A stretch of 64,000 nt of DNA from PALSA-505 sp035308365 (GTDB lineage: Bacteria; Actinomycetota; Actinomycetes; Streptosporangiales; Streptosporangiaceae): NCBI GenBank assembly GCA_035308365.1, contig DATGGU010000095.1:26271-90270 (forward strand), given 5' to 3'. Under the pieces are notes generated by a model. It saw only the letters and a program-made list of their open reading frames with translations, was not told where the DNA came from and did no database searches. Shown here piece after piece: positions 1-9,015 of this stretch (positions are counted from its first letter, which is position 1; every line of letters begins with the position of its first letter). The position numbers were made by a program, and so were the translations under genes.

Positions 1-1613
1 TCCGACCACAGCAGCCCGTCGATCTGGTTGTACAGCGCCAGCGCCTGCGTATGGTTGAGCGTGCTCAGCGCGCGGGAGAACAGCGAGTCCACCTTCGGGT
101 CCGCATAGTGGTCCCAGTTGTTCTGGCAGTTCGCGGTGTTGGTGTAGGAGCAGTAGATGGACTGCTGGGTGGCCTTGAACGGCGAGATCACCCAGGCGAA
201 CTCGATGATGTCGAACTCGCCCTTCGGGCCGATGGTGCCGAACAGCGTGTTCGCGGAGTAGTTCTGGATGTTGATCTTGAGGCCGATGGCCTTCATGTCC
301 GCCTGGAACAGCTGCTCGATCTCCGACCGGACCTCGACGCCGCTGGTGGTGGAAACGTTGAGGGTGAAATCCTGGCCTTTCTCCGGGCCGAACTTCGGGT
401 GGAAGTAGCCATCCGAGCCCATCGTCATGCCCGCCTGTTGCAGCAGGTGCTTCGCCTTCCCCGGGTCGAAGGCGCCGTAGCCGTTGCTGGTGTCGGCATA
501 GCCGGCCTCGGTCGGCATGATTATCCGGTTCTCCAGCGGCTTGATCGCGGTGGTCAGCGGCGTCACGATCCGGCTGACCATCTCCTGCCGGTTGGTGCCG
601 TAGGCGATCGCATGCCGGACGCTGGCCAGGGACAGGTACGGGTTGGCCTCGTTGAAGTCAAAGTGCTGGAACTCCAGCGACGGCTGGACGGAGACCGTGA
701 AGTTCGGTATCGACTTGACCGTGTCATAGAACGGGATCGAGGCGATCACCGGGTTGACCATGTTTGCCTCGCCGTTCTGCACGGCGGGAGGCTGCTGGCT
801 GTCGCTCAGGATGAACCGGAACACGATCTTGCTGAGCTTGCCGGCCGGGCCCCAGTAGCGCGGGTTGCGGACCTCGACCAGGTCCTCGCCCTTGGTATAG
901 CTCTGGATCTCGTACGGCCCCCCGGATACCTGGACCGCCGGGCCGAAATTCTGGAAGCCGGAGTCGAAGCCGGCCTTCGCCGCGATGTGCGCCGGGAGCA
1001 GCGGGGCGTTCTGGCTGAACAGCGACTGCCAGTCGCCATACGGCTTGCTGAACACGACCGTGACGGTCTTACCGCCGTTGGAGCCGGTGATCGACTTGAT
1101 CTGGCTGTACCCTGAGGTGCTCACGGGCAGGTAAGCCTTGCCGCCGACGTCCTTGTACGCCGGGTTCCCGCTCTGCGCGTGCCAGTTGTAGATGAAGTCG
1201 GCGGCGCTGATCGCAACCCCGTCAGACCACACCGCCTTCGGGTTGATCTTGTATACGATCGTTTGCGGGTTCGTCTTCGTCACCGCGGCACTGGTCACGA
1301 ACGTGGTGTTGAGCGCGGGTTTGAGGTTCGGCTGGACGGTGAACACCCGTGGCAGCGTCTGGTCCAGCATCTCGGTGAGGACGAACTCGTTGTCCCCCTC
1401 GAGCAGCGAGTTGAAGCCGGACACGTCCTCGTCGAGGGCGTAGGTCAGCGTGCCGCCGCTTTTGACCGGGCCGGTCCTCGAATGGGATGAAGGAGCGCTC
1501 GAGCCGCAGCCCGCCGCGATCAGCGCCGCCGCGGTCACCATTAAGGCGGTGCGCCACCAGCTTCGCTGGCTCCTCAGGCCTGGTGTGAGACGGTTGATCC
1601 TGAATGGTCCCAT
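1..1613 (-). CDS. ABC transporter substrate-binding lipoprotein, peptide family 5 (partial)
   Basis: The gene runs off the left edge, so its C-terminus is missing; about 537 codons are present. The start at 1613 is preceded by GGAGG. The N-terminus has a basic stretch, a hydrophobic core and a lipobox IAAGC near residue 38, so the mature protein should be a lipoprotein on the outer face of the membrane. The body reads like family 5 extracellular solute-binding proteins (oligopeptide/nickel importers): a GGTLTYAL start to the mature domain, a VWSDGVAISAADFIYNW segment, and LALYNQIDGLLWSD at the edge. It should bind a peptide-like solute for an ABC importer whose permease genes probably lie to the left. 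The family call is secure; the substrate is unknown. Confidence 0.9.
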   Translation of the reverse strand, partial: MGPFRINRLTPGLRSQRSWWRTALMVTAAALIAAGCGSSAPSSHSRTGPVKSGGTLTYALDEDVSGFNSLLEGDNEFVLTEMLDQTLPRVFTVQPNLKPALNTTFVTSAAVTKTNPQTIVYKINPKAVWSDGVAISAADFIYNWHAQSGNPAYKDVGGKAYLPVSTSGYSQIKSITGSNGGKTVTVVFSKPYGDWQSLFSQNAPLLPAHIAAKAGFDSGFQNFGPAVQVSGGPYEIQSYTKGEDLVEVRNPRYWGPAGKLSKIVFRFILSDSQQPPAVQNGEANMVNPVIASIPFYDTVKSIPNFTVSVQPSLEFQHFDFNEANPYLSLASVRHAIAYGTNRQEMVSRIVTPLTTAIKPLENRIIMPTEAGYADTSNGYGAFDPGKAKHLLQQAGMTMGSDGYFHPKFGPEKGQDFTLNVSTTSGVEVRSEIEQLFQADMKAIGLKINIQNYSANTLFGTIGPKGEFDIIEFAWVISPFKATQQSIYCSYTNTANCQNNWDHYADPKVDSLFSRALSTLNHTQALALYNQIDGLLWS

Positions 1614-1720
1614 TGGTGACCTCCGCGGGTTCAGGTTCCCCCGGTAACGGTCTCCCCTACCTCTCCAGTCAGCGTCAGGCGACGGAAATTGTCCAGCAAA
1701 TGACGCAAACCGTAGCCGAG

Positions 1721-1750
1721 ACGTGACACAAAGTTGTTCTTGTGTCACGT
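1721..1750. promoter_or_regulatory. 11-bp perfect inverted repeat upstream of the binding-protein gene
   Basis: ACGTGACACAA at 1721-1731 is mirrored exactly by TTGTGTCACGT at 1740-1750 across an 8-nt spacer. It lies about 110-137 nt upstream of the start at 1613, in the gap before the pseudogene that ends at 1833. It has no T-run, so an operator for a dimeric repressor is more likely than a terminator. No regulator gene is adjacent. Confidence 0.5.
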
Positions 1751-1832
1751 GAGGGTCCGGGGATTATTGTTCCGAAGCCATTGGCCGCTGCTGGTCGCGG
1801 GGCCGGTTGCTGGCATGGCTGGCAGCTGGCCG

Positions 1833-2109
1833 CTAGCGAGCGTCCCGAAGGACGGCTTCCCCGGCTGGATCACCCCGCTCGGCCATCAGGGTGAAGCGCC
1901 CGGCCGCCTCGATCAGGCCGACCTTCCGTGAACCGGCCTCGGTCAGCACCCACGCCTCCCCGCCGGGTTCGTACTGGTACCAGATCGGCAGGGTCAGCGG
2001 GCCGCGGTCCGGCCGACACCGACAAAGCCGCGATGTGCGGCTCGGCCAGGAACAGCTCACGGTCGCGCACGGACAGCCTGTTGTCCACCACACCCCAGAG
2101 CTTAGGCAC
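1833..2109 (-). pseudogene. Frameshifted and truncated PPOX-class F420-type oxidoreductase
   Basis: From 2109 one frame reads a start typical of pyridoxamine-phosphate-oxidase-like F420 proteins (ELFLAEPHIAALSVSAG). The continuation is in a second frame: LTLPIWYQYEPGGEAWVLT, then SRKVGLIEAAGRFTL, down to a stop at 1833. The frame change falls around 2000-2015. The protein ends right after the beta-barrel core, so the C-terminal half of the usual 130-150 aa fold is gone. The two frames join into one recognisable protein, which supports a decayed gene. A sequencing error could explain the shift but not the missing end. Confidence 0.6.
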
Positions 2110-2136
2110 AAGCTCCGGCGATCTGGCCGGCTCGTT

Positions 2137-2355
2137 TTACCCGCCCTGCGGCGGCCGGTTTTCACCTGCCCCGGGCCGATGTTCGATGATCGCGTCCGGA
2201 CCCGGGAACACCAGGCTGGTATGACCGTCGTCGAAGCGAACCAGATAGGGCGGTGCCCCGCCCGCTCCGCGAACCTCGATGATCTCTCCCGTCCGCTCTG
2301 GCTTGCCCACGATGCTGCCATGCACGCAGAACCGGTCTCCGATGACTGCCTGCAT
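2137..2355 (-). CDS. DUF1918 domain protein
   Basis: This encodes a 72-residue protein starting at 2355 behind GAGGAGG. It carries the DUF1918 signature: AVIGDRFCVHG near the start, GEIIEVRG, then PPYLVRFDDGHTSLVFPGPDA with a final EH. Proteins of this family are small SH3-like beta folds common in actinomycetes, of unknown biochemical role, often next to stress or universal-stress genes. It sits just upstream of the PPOX pseudogene, 28 nt away on the same strand, so the two were probably one operon. Confidence 0.85.
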   Translation of the reverse strand: MQAVIGDRFCVHGSIVGKPERTGEIIEVRGAGGAPPYLVRFDDGHTSLVFPGPDAIIEHRPGAGENRPPQGG

Positions 2356-2819
2356 CAGCCCACCTCCTCGTCCGCGCCTGCGCACCACCCGTGCACCATC
2401 CGTGCGCCGCAGCGGCACGCTCATGGTGTGCCACGTCACTATGGCCAGTATCCACCTCGCGTCGCCGGTTGAACCGGCGCACCTGCGGTGCAGCCGTCCC
2501 GGTGCAGCCCGCGACCGGACCCCGCCGGTCATGATTTCTCCCCGTGACTTCGTCAGTTGACACCTTCGTCACCACGATCGGCGCATGGTGGCCGGTGCAG
2601 CCGTTCCCGGCTGGGAAGGCCAGGGTGCGTGACATCACGGTGGAGCACCGCCTGGCGGGTACAACTCCGGGGCCTGCTCCCAGGCTGGAAGACGATCTTG
2701 GCCTGCCTGGCCGGAGCGGTTGCCGATGGCGCCAGCCCGGCGGTGAGCCGTCCGGAATAGCTCCGGTATCGGCTACCGCCGGGGTGGCAGCCCTGGTCAG
2801 GATCCTTTCTTACGTGGCG
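2356..2819. other. Gap without supported gene
   Basis: This 464-bp region lies between the DUF1918 gene and the 3' end of the GH3 gene. Reading frames here look like shadows and show no family motif. It must contain the promoter of the DUF1918 gene, but I see no convincing -35/-10 pair or repeat. Confidence 0.4.
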
Positions 2820-5228
2820 TCAGCCGTGAACGGTGAAGTCGGCACTGAGGCTGGCCGGTGTGCCGATCTGCACCTGGTAGTCGCCGAGTTCGACCGCCGG
2901 AGCGGCGTCGCCGTTGATGTCGCCAGGTGTCACGGCGAGTTCCGGCACGGGGAAGGAAACCCGCACCGTCTTGACCTGCCCTGGGTTCAGCGTCACCCTG
3001 GTGAACCCGACCAGCCTTTGGTCGGGGACGAGGACGGCGCTCACCGGCTGGTGGACGTAGACCGGCACGATGTCCGTGCCCGCCCGGCTGCCGGTGTTGG
3101 ACACGGTGAAGCTGGCGGTGACGGTTCCGTCCCGGCTTACGCTGTTCGTGGCCGACAGCCCGGCGACGTTGAACGTTGTGTAGGACAGCCCATAGGCGAA
3201 CGGGTAAAGCGGGTTGTAGCCACTGCCCTGACCCGAGCCGGTGTATGGGAGCTGGTCGAAGACCTTTGGCTGGTCGCCGAGCGGGGATGGGGCCGTGGTC
3301 TGGAAGTCCCCGCCCACCGTTGGGGCGTCCGACGGCCATGTCACCGGCAGCTTGCCGCTCGGGTCCACCTTGCCGAAGATGACGTCGGCCACGGCCTGGC
3401 CCGCCTCGGTGCTGCCCTGATAGGCCATCAGGATGGCGTTTGCCTGCTCGGCCGGGCCGAGCCCGAGCGGCCGGCCCGCGACCACCACCACGATCACCGG
3501 CTTGCCCGTGGCTTCCAGTGCGCTGACCAGGCTCTTCTGGCTCGGCGTGAGCTGCGGCGCGGGATTGTCGCCGAGTCCTTCGGCGTACGCCTTCTCACCG
3601 ACGGCGACGACCACGGCGTCCGCCGACGCCGCGGCGGCAACCGCGGCCGCCTTGCCGGGTGCGTAGACCACGTTCGGGTCTTCGCTCTTCAGGCCCTTGA
3701 GGACCGTGGTGCCGGGGGGAATCTGTCCTTTCGGTCCCTCACAGCACACGTGGCCACTGGTGTACGGGCCCTGCCAGCTCACGCTCCAGCCGCCGACCTG
3801 ATAGGCCATGTCGTTAGCGTTCGGGCCGGTCACCACCAGCTTGCTGGCCGGTGACAGCGGCAGGATGCTGTTCTCGTTGCGCAGCAGCGTGATCGACTCG
3901 CGCGCCGCCTGCAAGGTCGCGGTCCGCCCCGATTCCACCGCGGCGTCCGCCTTGCTGGCGTTGACCAGCGGATGATCGAACAGCCCGAGCTGGAACTTCA
4001 GCGTGAGGATCCGCTGGACCGCCTGGTTGATCGTCGCCACGGAGATGCTGTGGTTCGACACGTCCTGCTGCACGGCGGCCTGCCACTGGTCGGCGTTGAA
4101 CGGCAGCATGGCCACATCGACGCCCGCGTTGATGGCGAGCGCAGCGGCGCCGGCCAGGTCGGAGGCCATGTGATAGGTGCTGGCCAGGGCCGGCACGTCA
4201 CCGTAGTCGCTGATCACCACGCCCTGGAAGCCGAGCCGCTGGCGCAGTTCCGTGGTGAGCAGGAAGTGCGACGCGGTCGCGGGGATCCCGTTGACCGACC
4301 CGGAATCCACCATGACCGTGCCCGCTCCGGCGTTGATCGCGCCCGCGTAGGAGGGAAGGAACGTGTCTTGCAGGTAGCGGAGCGGAAGCTCGGCCTGCAC
4401 CCGGTCGTGCCCGTTGATCGACTCGGAATAGCCGGCGAAGTGCTTCACGGTGGCGGTCACGTTCAGCCCGCTGCCGGAGATGCTTTGCAGCCCGCGGACG
4501 AACGCACCGCCCATCGCGGCGGAGAGCGCGGGTTCCTCGGCATACGTCTCGTAGTAGCGGCCCCACCTGTTGTCCCTTGCTATGTCCTGGACCGGGGCGA
4601 AGTCCCACACCCACCCGGTAGAACGCAAAGCATTGGCGGTTACTTCGCCGCCCGTCTGCGCGGCGGACGGGTCCCAGGTGGCGCCCATCCCGATGGACTG
4701 CGGGAACAGCGGCGCCTGCCACGGGTGCCCGAACCCGTGCACGGCGTCCACGCCGAAGATGACCGGTATGTGCAGCCGCGAGTGCGCCATCGCGTAGGAC
4801 TGCATGATGTTGTACTCGTTCGCCCAGTCCAGCCCCGTGTTGCCGGTGCCACCGTGGCCGGTGGTGTCCGGCGGGATGTCGGTCCCGCCAGCGAGGATCG
4901 AGCCGACGTTGTCATTGACGAAGATCTGCTGCTCGCACACGGGGTTCGGCATGTTGAACCCGCCTGTGCTGGTGCAGTTGCTGGTTGGGTCGGTGACCTG
5001 GGTCGCCTCGATCTGCACCATCTGGCCGATCTTTTCAGGCAACGTCATCCGGTGCAGCAGGTCGGTGACCCGCGCCTGGACCGGAAGATGCGGGTCGAGG
5101 TAGGCCGGGCGGCCGGATGCCGACGCGGACTGCGCCGTCACCGCAGAGGCGGACAGGCCGACCGCCAGCGTCACCGCGGCCATAGCCACCGGAAACGCCC
5201 TGCGGTGTACTGGTTTACGCCGGAGCAT
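2820..5228 (-). CDS. Secreted glycoside hydrolase family 3 beta-glucosidase
   Basis: The product is about 802 residues from a start at 5228, chosen because AGGAGAGG lies 7 nt upstream; an ATG at 5270 would add 14 residues without a clear ribosome site. A signal peptide is followed by the GH3 N-terminal barrel (LLHRMTLPEKIGQMVQ), the substrate motif KHFAGYSE and the nucleophile region VVISDYGDV (Asp near residue 341). The GH3 C-terminal sandwich follows, and a fibronectin-III-like domain near the end (GTDIVPVYVHQP). It should remove terminal beta-glucosyl (or related) units from oligosaccharides outside the cell. It is transcribed alone. The GH3 call is secure; exact sugar preference is not. 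Confidence 0.93.
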   Translation of the reverse strand: MLRRKPVHRRAFPVAMAAVTLAVGLSASAVTAQSASASGRPAYLDPHLPVQARVTDLLHRMTLPEKIGQMVQIEATQVTDPTSNCTSTGGFNMPNPVCEQQIFVNDNVGSILAGGTDIPPDTTGHGGTGNTGLDWANEYNIMQSYAMAHSRLHIPVIFGVDAVHGFGHPWQAPLFPQSIGMGATWDPSAAQTGGEVTANALRSTGWVWDFAPVQDIARDNRWGRYYETYAEEPALSAAMGGAFVRGLQSISGSGLNVTATVKHFAGYSESINGHDRVQAELPLRYLQDTFLPSYAGAINAGAGTVMVDSGSVNGIPATASHFLLTTELRQRLGFQGVVISDYGDVPALASTYHMASDLAGAAALAINAGVDVAMLPFNADQWQAAVQQDVSNHSISVATINQAVQRILTLKFQLGLFDHPLVNASKADAAVESGRTATLQAARESITLLRNENSILPLSPASKLVVTGPNANDMAYQVGGWSVSWQGPYTSGHVCCEGPKGQIPPGTTVLKGLKSEDPNVVYAPGKAAAVAAAASADAVVVAVGEKAYAEGLGDNPAPQLTPSQKSLVSALEATGKPVIVVVVAGRPLGLGPAEQANAILMAYQGSTEAGQAVADVIFGKVDPSGKLPVTWPSDAPTVGGDFQTTAPSPLGDQPKVFDQLPYTGSGQGSGYNPLYPFAYGLSYTTFNVAGLSATNSVSRDGTVTASFTVSNTGSRAGTDIVPVYVHQPVSAVLVPDQRLVGFTRVTLNPGQVKTVRVSFPVPELAVTPGDINGDAAPAVELGDYQVQIGTPASLSADFTVHG

Positions 5229-5811
5229 GATCCGCCCTCTCCTGCCGAAATCGGACAAGCGCAATGTCATCGCTCACTCCTTCACTCCGAAATGGTGACC
5301 CGAGTAAGCGCGCCAGCACCGCGGACACCGTCATGGTCCAGGGCTGATCACCACGGCAGCGCGACGGAGCGCACCGGCTGGCAATCCGCTCATCGCATGA
5401 CCTCCGGGCAGCCGGGCACCGACGCTCTCTGCGCCTTAACCTAAGACGCTAGAGATCAATGAACTATGAATATTCCGCGCTGGCCATCAATAATCCGTGA
5501 ATGGTGCCGGCCGGCTGGCCTTTTTCAGAGCCGCCAATGAGTAAATCATTCAGCGCGGGATCGCGCGCACCAGCCTGGACGAGGTGCTGGCCGCCGCGGG
5601 CGCGGGCAAGGGCGCACCCGAAGTGATCAGAGCACGGCCAGCTTCCGGCGCAGGTAGGCCCGTTCCCCGCTGGTTGGCAGCGGTCAGGTGGGTTCGCAGC
5701 ACGTCTGCCACCCCCGCCATGACGTGACCTTTCAATTCTGGCCTAAAGGATCGCACCCGGTCCCCGGCGCGGGCACGCTGGTGGCGGCAACTGTTACCCA
5801 GGAGGTCGGAA
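5229..5811. other. Divergent intergenic region with gene debris
   Basis: These 583 bp separate the GH3 gene (minus) from a secreted protein gene (plus). The stretch around 5450-5540 is AT-rich for this genome and probably holds the GH3 promoter. A TetR helix-turn-helix scrap lies at 5554-5613. On the minus strand between about 5710 and 5650 a short reading (VADVLRTHLTAANQ, then in another frame ERAYLRRKLAVL and a stop) looks like the tail of a second decayed gene. No intact gene is supported. Confidence 0.4.
5554..5613 (+). pseudogene. TetR-family helix-turn-helix fragment
   Basis: Twenty codons read RGIARTSLDEVLAAAGAGKG, which matches the second and third helices of TetR-type DNA-binding domains (usually followed by a YxHF segment). 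Here the similarity stops at once, and there is no start codon or remaining domain. It is best explained as a remnant of a deleted regulator. The match is short, so confidence is limited. Confidence 0.4.
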
Positions 5812-6408
5812 ATGAGATTGCGTCACATCGTCGGCGGCCTGGCCGTGACCATCGTGGCCGCGGCCGGGGTGCCCGCCGTGGCCAGCGCAGCCACGGTCAG
5901 TCCCCTCTCCCGGCCGGTCCCGAAGACGAGCCAGTGGCACGTAGCGCCCACCGCGGGCGGTGCCGCCACCGCCAGCTCCATTCCCTGGAAGCCCTACCGG
6001 ACGAAACCGTGGCATGACGCGCCGGGCAAGGTCTGCAGGTTCGGCGTGAACGTCACCATCGTCCGCCAGCACGAGCAGTACCGGACGCTGTCGAGCTACC
6101 CGAACGGCAACCCGCGCCTCCAGGAATTCCGCGGGCCGCTGTTCGCCCGGTACACCAACACGAGCACCGGCAAGTCCGTGGTGGGCAACCTGTCGGGTTA
6201 CGGCTGGTTCTACTACCCGGCCAGCGGAGGACTCGACGTGTACATCCCCAACCACATTGACGTCACGGTTCCCGTCGGCAACCGCGGGTTCCCGGCCGGC
6301 GAGTGGATAGTCTCCGGCCGGTCCCTGGTGATCATCGACAGCACCGGCGCGATCAATATCGTGCTCATCCACGCCACCACCGAGAACATCTGCCGCACGC
6401 TCTCCTGA
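5812..6408 (+). CDS. Secreted protein of unknown function
   Basis: The product is 198 residues, with the start supported by AGGAGG 7 nt upstream. A typical Sec signal peptide (basic MRLRH, hydrophobic core, ASA-A cleavage near residue 27) precedes a mature region rich in aromatic residues and beta-prone stretches (YGWFYYPASGGLDVYIPNHIDVTV). Two cysteines (CRFGVNV and the C-terminal ENICRTLS) could form a disulfide joining the ends of the domain. I do not recognise the family. The gene stands alone between two promoters. Confidence 0.75.
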   Translation: MRLRHIVGGLAVTIVAAAGVPAVASAATVSPLSRPVPKTSQWHVAPTAGGAATASSIPWKPYRTKPWHDAPGKVCRFGVNVTIVRQHEQYRTLSSYPNGNPRLQEFRGPLFARYTNTSTGKSVVGNLSGYGWFYYPASGGLDVYIPNHIDVTVPVGNRGFPAGEWIVSGRSLVIIDSTGAINIVLIHATTENICRTLS

Positions 6409-6635
6409 CCCACGGCCAGCAGCACACCGCTCCTGACCCCGGCCAGAGGGTGTGACTACTGCCAAGCCGGGAAATCGGTGCCGATGACCTCGAAAGCCAG
6501 CACTGCCGCAGGCCGGCCCGGTTCCGGCCGGCCTGCTGGGCACATTTCCGGGAGACTGTCGTATCCGGCGGTGCGCCGATCGTCATATTGGAAGGGGACG
6601 CGGCGGCAGCGGAGCGGCCAAGGAGGTGCACTGCG

Positions 6636-6962
6636 GTGCTGAGTGAAGACAACAAGCGGGCAGCCTACCGGGCCCTGCAGGACCGGATCCTGAACGGAGA
6701 GGGCAGCGCGTCGCCGGAGCAGCGAGCCCGCGCGTTCGGCAACGATGGCCTGTCCCCGCCGCTGGATGAGCTGCTCGGCAAGGTCGCTGCGAGGCCGGTG
6801 CAGGTCACGGACGCGGACTTCGCGGCCGCACGGGCCGCGGGCTTCAGCGAAGACCAGCTCTTCGAGCTGGTGATATGCGCTGCGGTCGGACAGTCCACCC
6901 GGCTGTATGACGCGGGTCTGGCGGCCCTGGCCGAAGCCGTCGCCGGTGAGGAGGACGGGTAA
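6636..6962 (+). CDS. Small helical protein paired with an AhpD-like gene
   Basis: A GTG at 6636 behind AAGGAGG is the best start and gives about 108 residues; a TTG at 6588 is less likely. The sequence is all-helical in character (DADFAAARAAGFSEDQLFELVICAAVGQSTRLYDAGLAAL) and resembles the second half of a carboxymuconolactone decarboxylase/AhpD fold but lacks the CxxC pair. Its stop overlaps the start of the next gene (TAATG), so the two are translated together. It probably acts with that protein, perhaps as a partner subunit; this is inference. Confidence 0.7.
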   Translation: MLSEDNKRAAYRALQDRILNGEGSASPEQRARAFGNDGLSPPLDELLGKVAARPVQVTDADFAAARAAGFSEDQLFELVICAAVGQSTRLYDAGLAALAEAVAGEEDG

Positions 6963-7543
6963 TGCGCCTCGAGGTCCTCAACCGCGGCTACGGCCCCGTT
7001 ACCAAGCTGCTGTTCGCGCTCATCCGGCTGTTCTCCGGGTACCCGGTACCGGACGCCGCCAAGCTGGTCTTCTACCGGCCCGATTTCTACGGCGCCCGGG
7101 CGAAGAGGTTCACCCATGAGGCGATGCGCGGGCCTTCCGCCTGGCCGGCAGGCGACCGGGAGCTGATGGCGGCGTACGTGTCGCAGGCGAACGAGTGCGC
7201 GTTCTGCATCGGCGCGCACAGCGCGACCGCACGGCGGGCATACCAGGACGGGCCGAAGGTCGCGGCCGTGCTGGCCGACCTGGAATCGGCCCCGGTCCCC
7301 GGCGGGCTCCGGGCGACGCTGCGGATGCTCGGCAAGCTGACCAGGGAGGGAAAGGTGGATGCCGAGGACATGCGGCAGGTGCTGTCCGCCGGTGTCTCAC
7401 GCCAGCAGGTCCAGGACGCGCTGGCGGTCTGCGCCGCGTTCAACACGACCAACCGGCTCGCCGATGCCTTCGGCTTTGAGGTGCTCAGCCCTGAGGGCTT
7501 CGAGGCAGGAGCCAAGTACCTGCTCAAGCGGGGCTACCGCTGA
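6962..7543 (+). CDS. AhpD-like / carboxymuconolactone decarboxylase family peroxidase
   Basis: The product is 193 residues. The family hallmark is ECAFCIGAHSATARRA: two cysteines separated by two residues with the following histidine, as in alkylhydroperoxidase AhpD, where the thiols reduce peroxides. The surrounding helices (AYVSQANE before it and AFNTTNRLADAFGFEVL after it) match the same fold. It is translationally coupled to the preceding small gene, which may be a diverged partner. A role in peroxide or thiol redox metabolism is likely. Confidence 0.88.
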   Translation: MRLEVLNRGYGPVTKLLFALIRLFSGYPVPDAAKLVFYRPDFYGARAKRFTHEAMRGPSAWPAGDRELMAAYVSQANECAFCIGAHSATARRAYQDGPKVAAVLADLESAPVPGGLRATLRMLGKLTREGKVDAEDMRQVLSAGVSRQQVQDALAVCAAFNTTNRLADAFGFEVLSPEGFEAGAKYLLKRGYR

Positions 7544-7562
7544 GGCGTCCAGCTTCCCCCCT

Positions 7563-7718
7563 GTGGCCTGGCCGCAACTCCGCCAGCGAGCTATCCGCCG
7601 GGCGATCCCGGTGGTGTACGGCGCCTACGCCGGCCTGGCCGCCGCGCTGTTCGCCATCATGCTCGTGATGAATTCCGGGCCCGGAGCCGTCGCCGCGCTC
7701 AACGTGATTCGCGGCTGA
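7563..7718 (+). CDS. Possible small membrane protein
   Basis: From a GTG at 7563, 20 nt after the AhpD-like gene, a 51-codon frame encodes a basic head (RQRAIRRAIP) followed by one hydrophobic segment (AGLAAALFAIMLVM). There is no clear ribosome-binding site and no family recognised. It could equally be non-coding. Confidence 0.3.
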   Translation: MAWPQLRQRAIRRAIPVVYGAYAGLAAALFAIMLVMNSGPGAVAALNVIRG

Positions 7719-7833
7719 CCAGCAGCGTGCGGCAGGTTCCCAGGTGGTCGTGACCAGCTGGCGGGTGAAGGAGTAGCTTCTTCGCAGGTGCTCTCCGTAT
7801 TCGCCGGGGAGCGTGGCATCCCGGGGGGCAGTG

Positions 7834-9015
7834 ATGGGTGTAGGTGGCCGGGCCGGCCGGCTTGCCGGGCTCACCATGATCAGCGTTCTTTCAGTCGCGG
7901 GCAACGCCTGCAACCCGGCCTGGGCCAACGGTGCGCCGTCAGCGTCATCGGTCACCGGATGGGTGATCGATGATCAGCCAACGGCGCCGAACTTCACTCC
8001 GCCCGGCAATCTGCAGTACAACAGCACCGGGCAGGCCAACACCATCCAGCGCACCGGGACCGGCGCCTACACCATCGAGTTCCCCGGCCTCCAGTTTCAT
8101 GGCGGTTCGGTATCGGTGACCCCCACCGGCCAGGCCGCGGCCGTCTGCGAAGTCGTCACCTGGGTCAAGACACTGACCGGCCAGCAGGTGCAGGTCGCCT
8201 GTTTCGGCTCAACCGGGTCACCGGCCGATTCGAGGTTCGCCGCCGCCTACACCGGCATGCCCGGCACCACTTCGCCAACGGGAACGGTGGCGTACGTCAA
8301 GATCGACACGCCCACGGCCAAGGAGCACTTCCCTGACCAGGACGACTGGTACGCCACATTCACCAGCACTGGCCCGGCCGTGACTCACGTGGGCACCGGC
8401 CGCTACCGCATCCTGTTCCCCGGCCTCGATCTCCATGGCGGCACCGTCGCCGTTACCGCATGGGGCAGCAACGCCGTCACCTGCCGCATCATCAAGTGGA
8501 GCGGAACCTCACAAGGCGAAGTCTTCAATATCGCCTGCACCGGCCCCGGCGGGACGCCACGGGACACCAAATCCGACATCAGCTTCTCCCAGGGAAACGA
8601 CTATCTGGGCATCAACAACACCCAAGAGGGGTACGCCTTCGCTGACCGGAGCAAGGCCTCGTCGTACACTCCCCCGCCGGCCTACACCGAGGACAAGGTC
8701 CGCACCGGAACTCCACAAGTAACGATTACCAGGCAGGGTGTGGGCAGATACCGGGCCGATTTCGCCGCAGCCGCCGATCCCGGCGGATACGCACAGGTCA
8801 CCGCCCAGGGCTCCACCACCAACGTATGCCAGGCAGCCACCTGGGGGCAGTCGGGTACCGGCGAGCTCGTGAACGTCAAATGCCGGACCACCGCTGGTGC
8901 CCCAGCCGACACCAAGTTCACCATCCAGTTCGTTGGCACGCCGTATCCGGCAGCGATCGGGGTACCTGCGCAGGCTGCGGTGCGCCGGGTGTTTGGATGT
9001 ATGCATGACACCTGA
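7834..9015 (+). CDS. Secreted protein built of three approx. 105-residue repeats
   Basis: The product is 393 residues from an ATG at 7834; a GTG immediately before is an alternative, and GGGGGG lies about 10 nt upstream. A signal peptide precedes three tandem modules, roughly residues 40-142, 150-255 and 262-370. Each module carries a core of the type GTGxYxIxFPGL, HGGxVxVT, a cysteine, W, a second cysteine and GxPxDxxF. The cysteine pairs are C105/C123, C217/C235 and C332/C350, each exactly 18 residues apart, so one disulfide per module is expected. Modules look like beta-sandwich domains. The family and function are not recognised; a cell-surface or matrix role is a guess. Confidence 0.8.
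   Translation: MGVGGRAGRLAGLTMISVLSVAGNACNPAWANGAPSASSVTGWVIDDQPTAPNFTPPGNLQYNSTGQANTIQRTGTGAYTIEFPGLQFHGGSVSVTPTGQAAAVCEVVTWVKTLTGQQVQVACFGSTGSPADSRFAAAYTGMPGTTSPTGTVAYVKIDTPTAKEHFPDQDDWYATFTSTGPAVTHVGTGRYRILFPGLDLHGGTVAVTAWGSNAVTCRIIKWSGTSQGEVFNIACTGPGGTPRDTKSDISFSQGNDYLGINNTQEGYAFADRSKASSYTPPPAYTEDKVRTGTPQVTITRQGVGRYRADFAAAADPGGYAQVTAQGSTTNVCQAATWGQSGTGELVNVKCRTTAGAPADTKFTIQFVGTPYPAAIGVPAQAAVRRVFGCMHDT

Noticed and set aside
51..1115. Long plus-strand open frame at the left edge
   Set aside because: The minus strand over the same bases encodes a clear peptide-binding lipoprotein that continues past the edge; the plus frame is Arg/Val/Gly-rich shadow coding.
2544..3854. 436-codon plus-strand frame over the GH3 gene
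   Set aside because: Overlaps the GH3 gene antisense; no domain pattern and biased composition typical of shadow frames in GC-rich DNA.
3972..5444. 490-codon plus-strand frame antisense to GH3
   Set aside because: Antisense shadow of the GH3 N-terminal barrel, with no motif or ribosome site.
5480..5530. Rho-independent terminator with T-run (GGCCGGCTGGCCTTTTTC)
   Set aside because: The stem is only 4 bp with a 4-nt loop and lies upstream of, not after, the flanking genes; too weak to list as a terminator.
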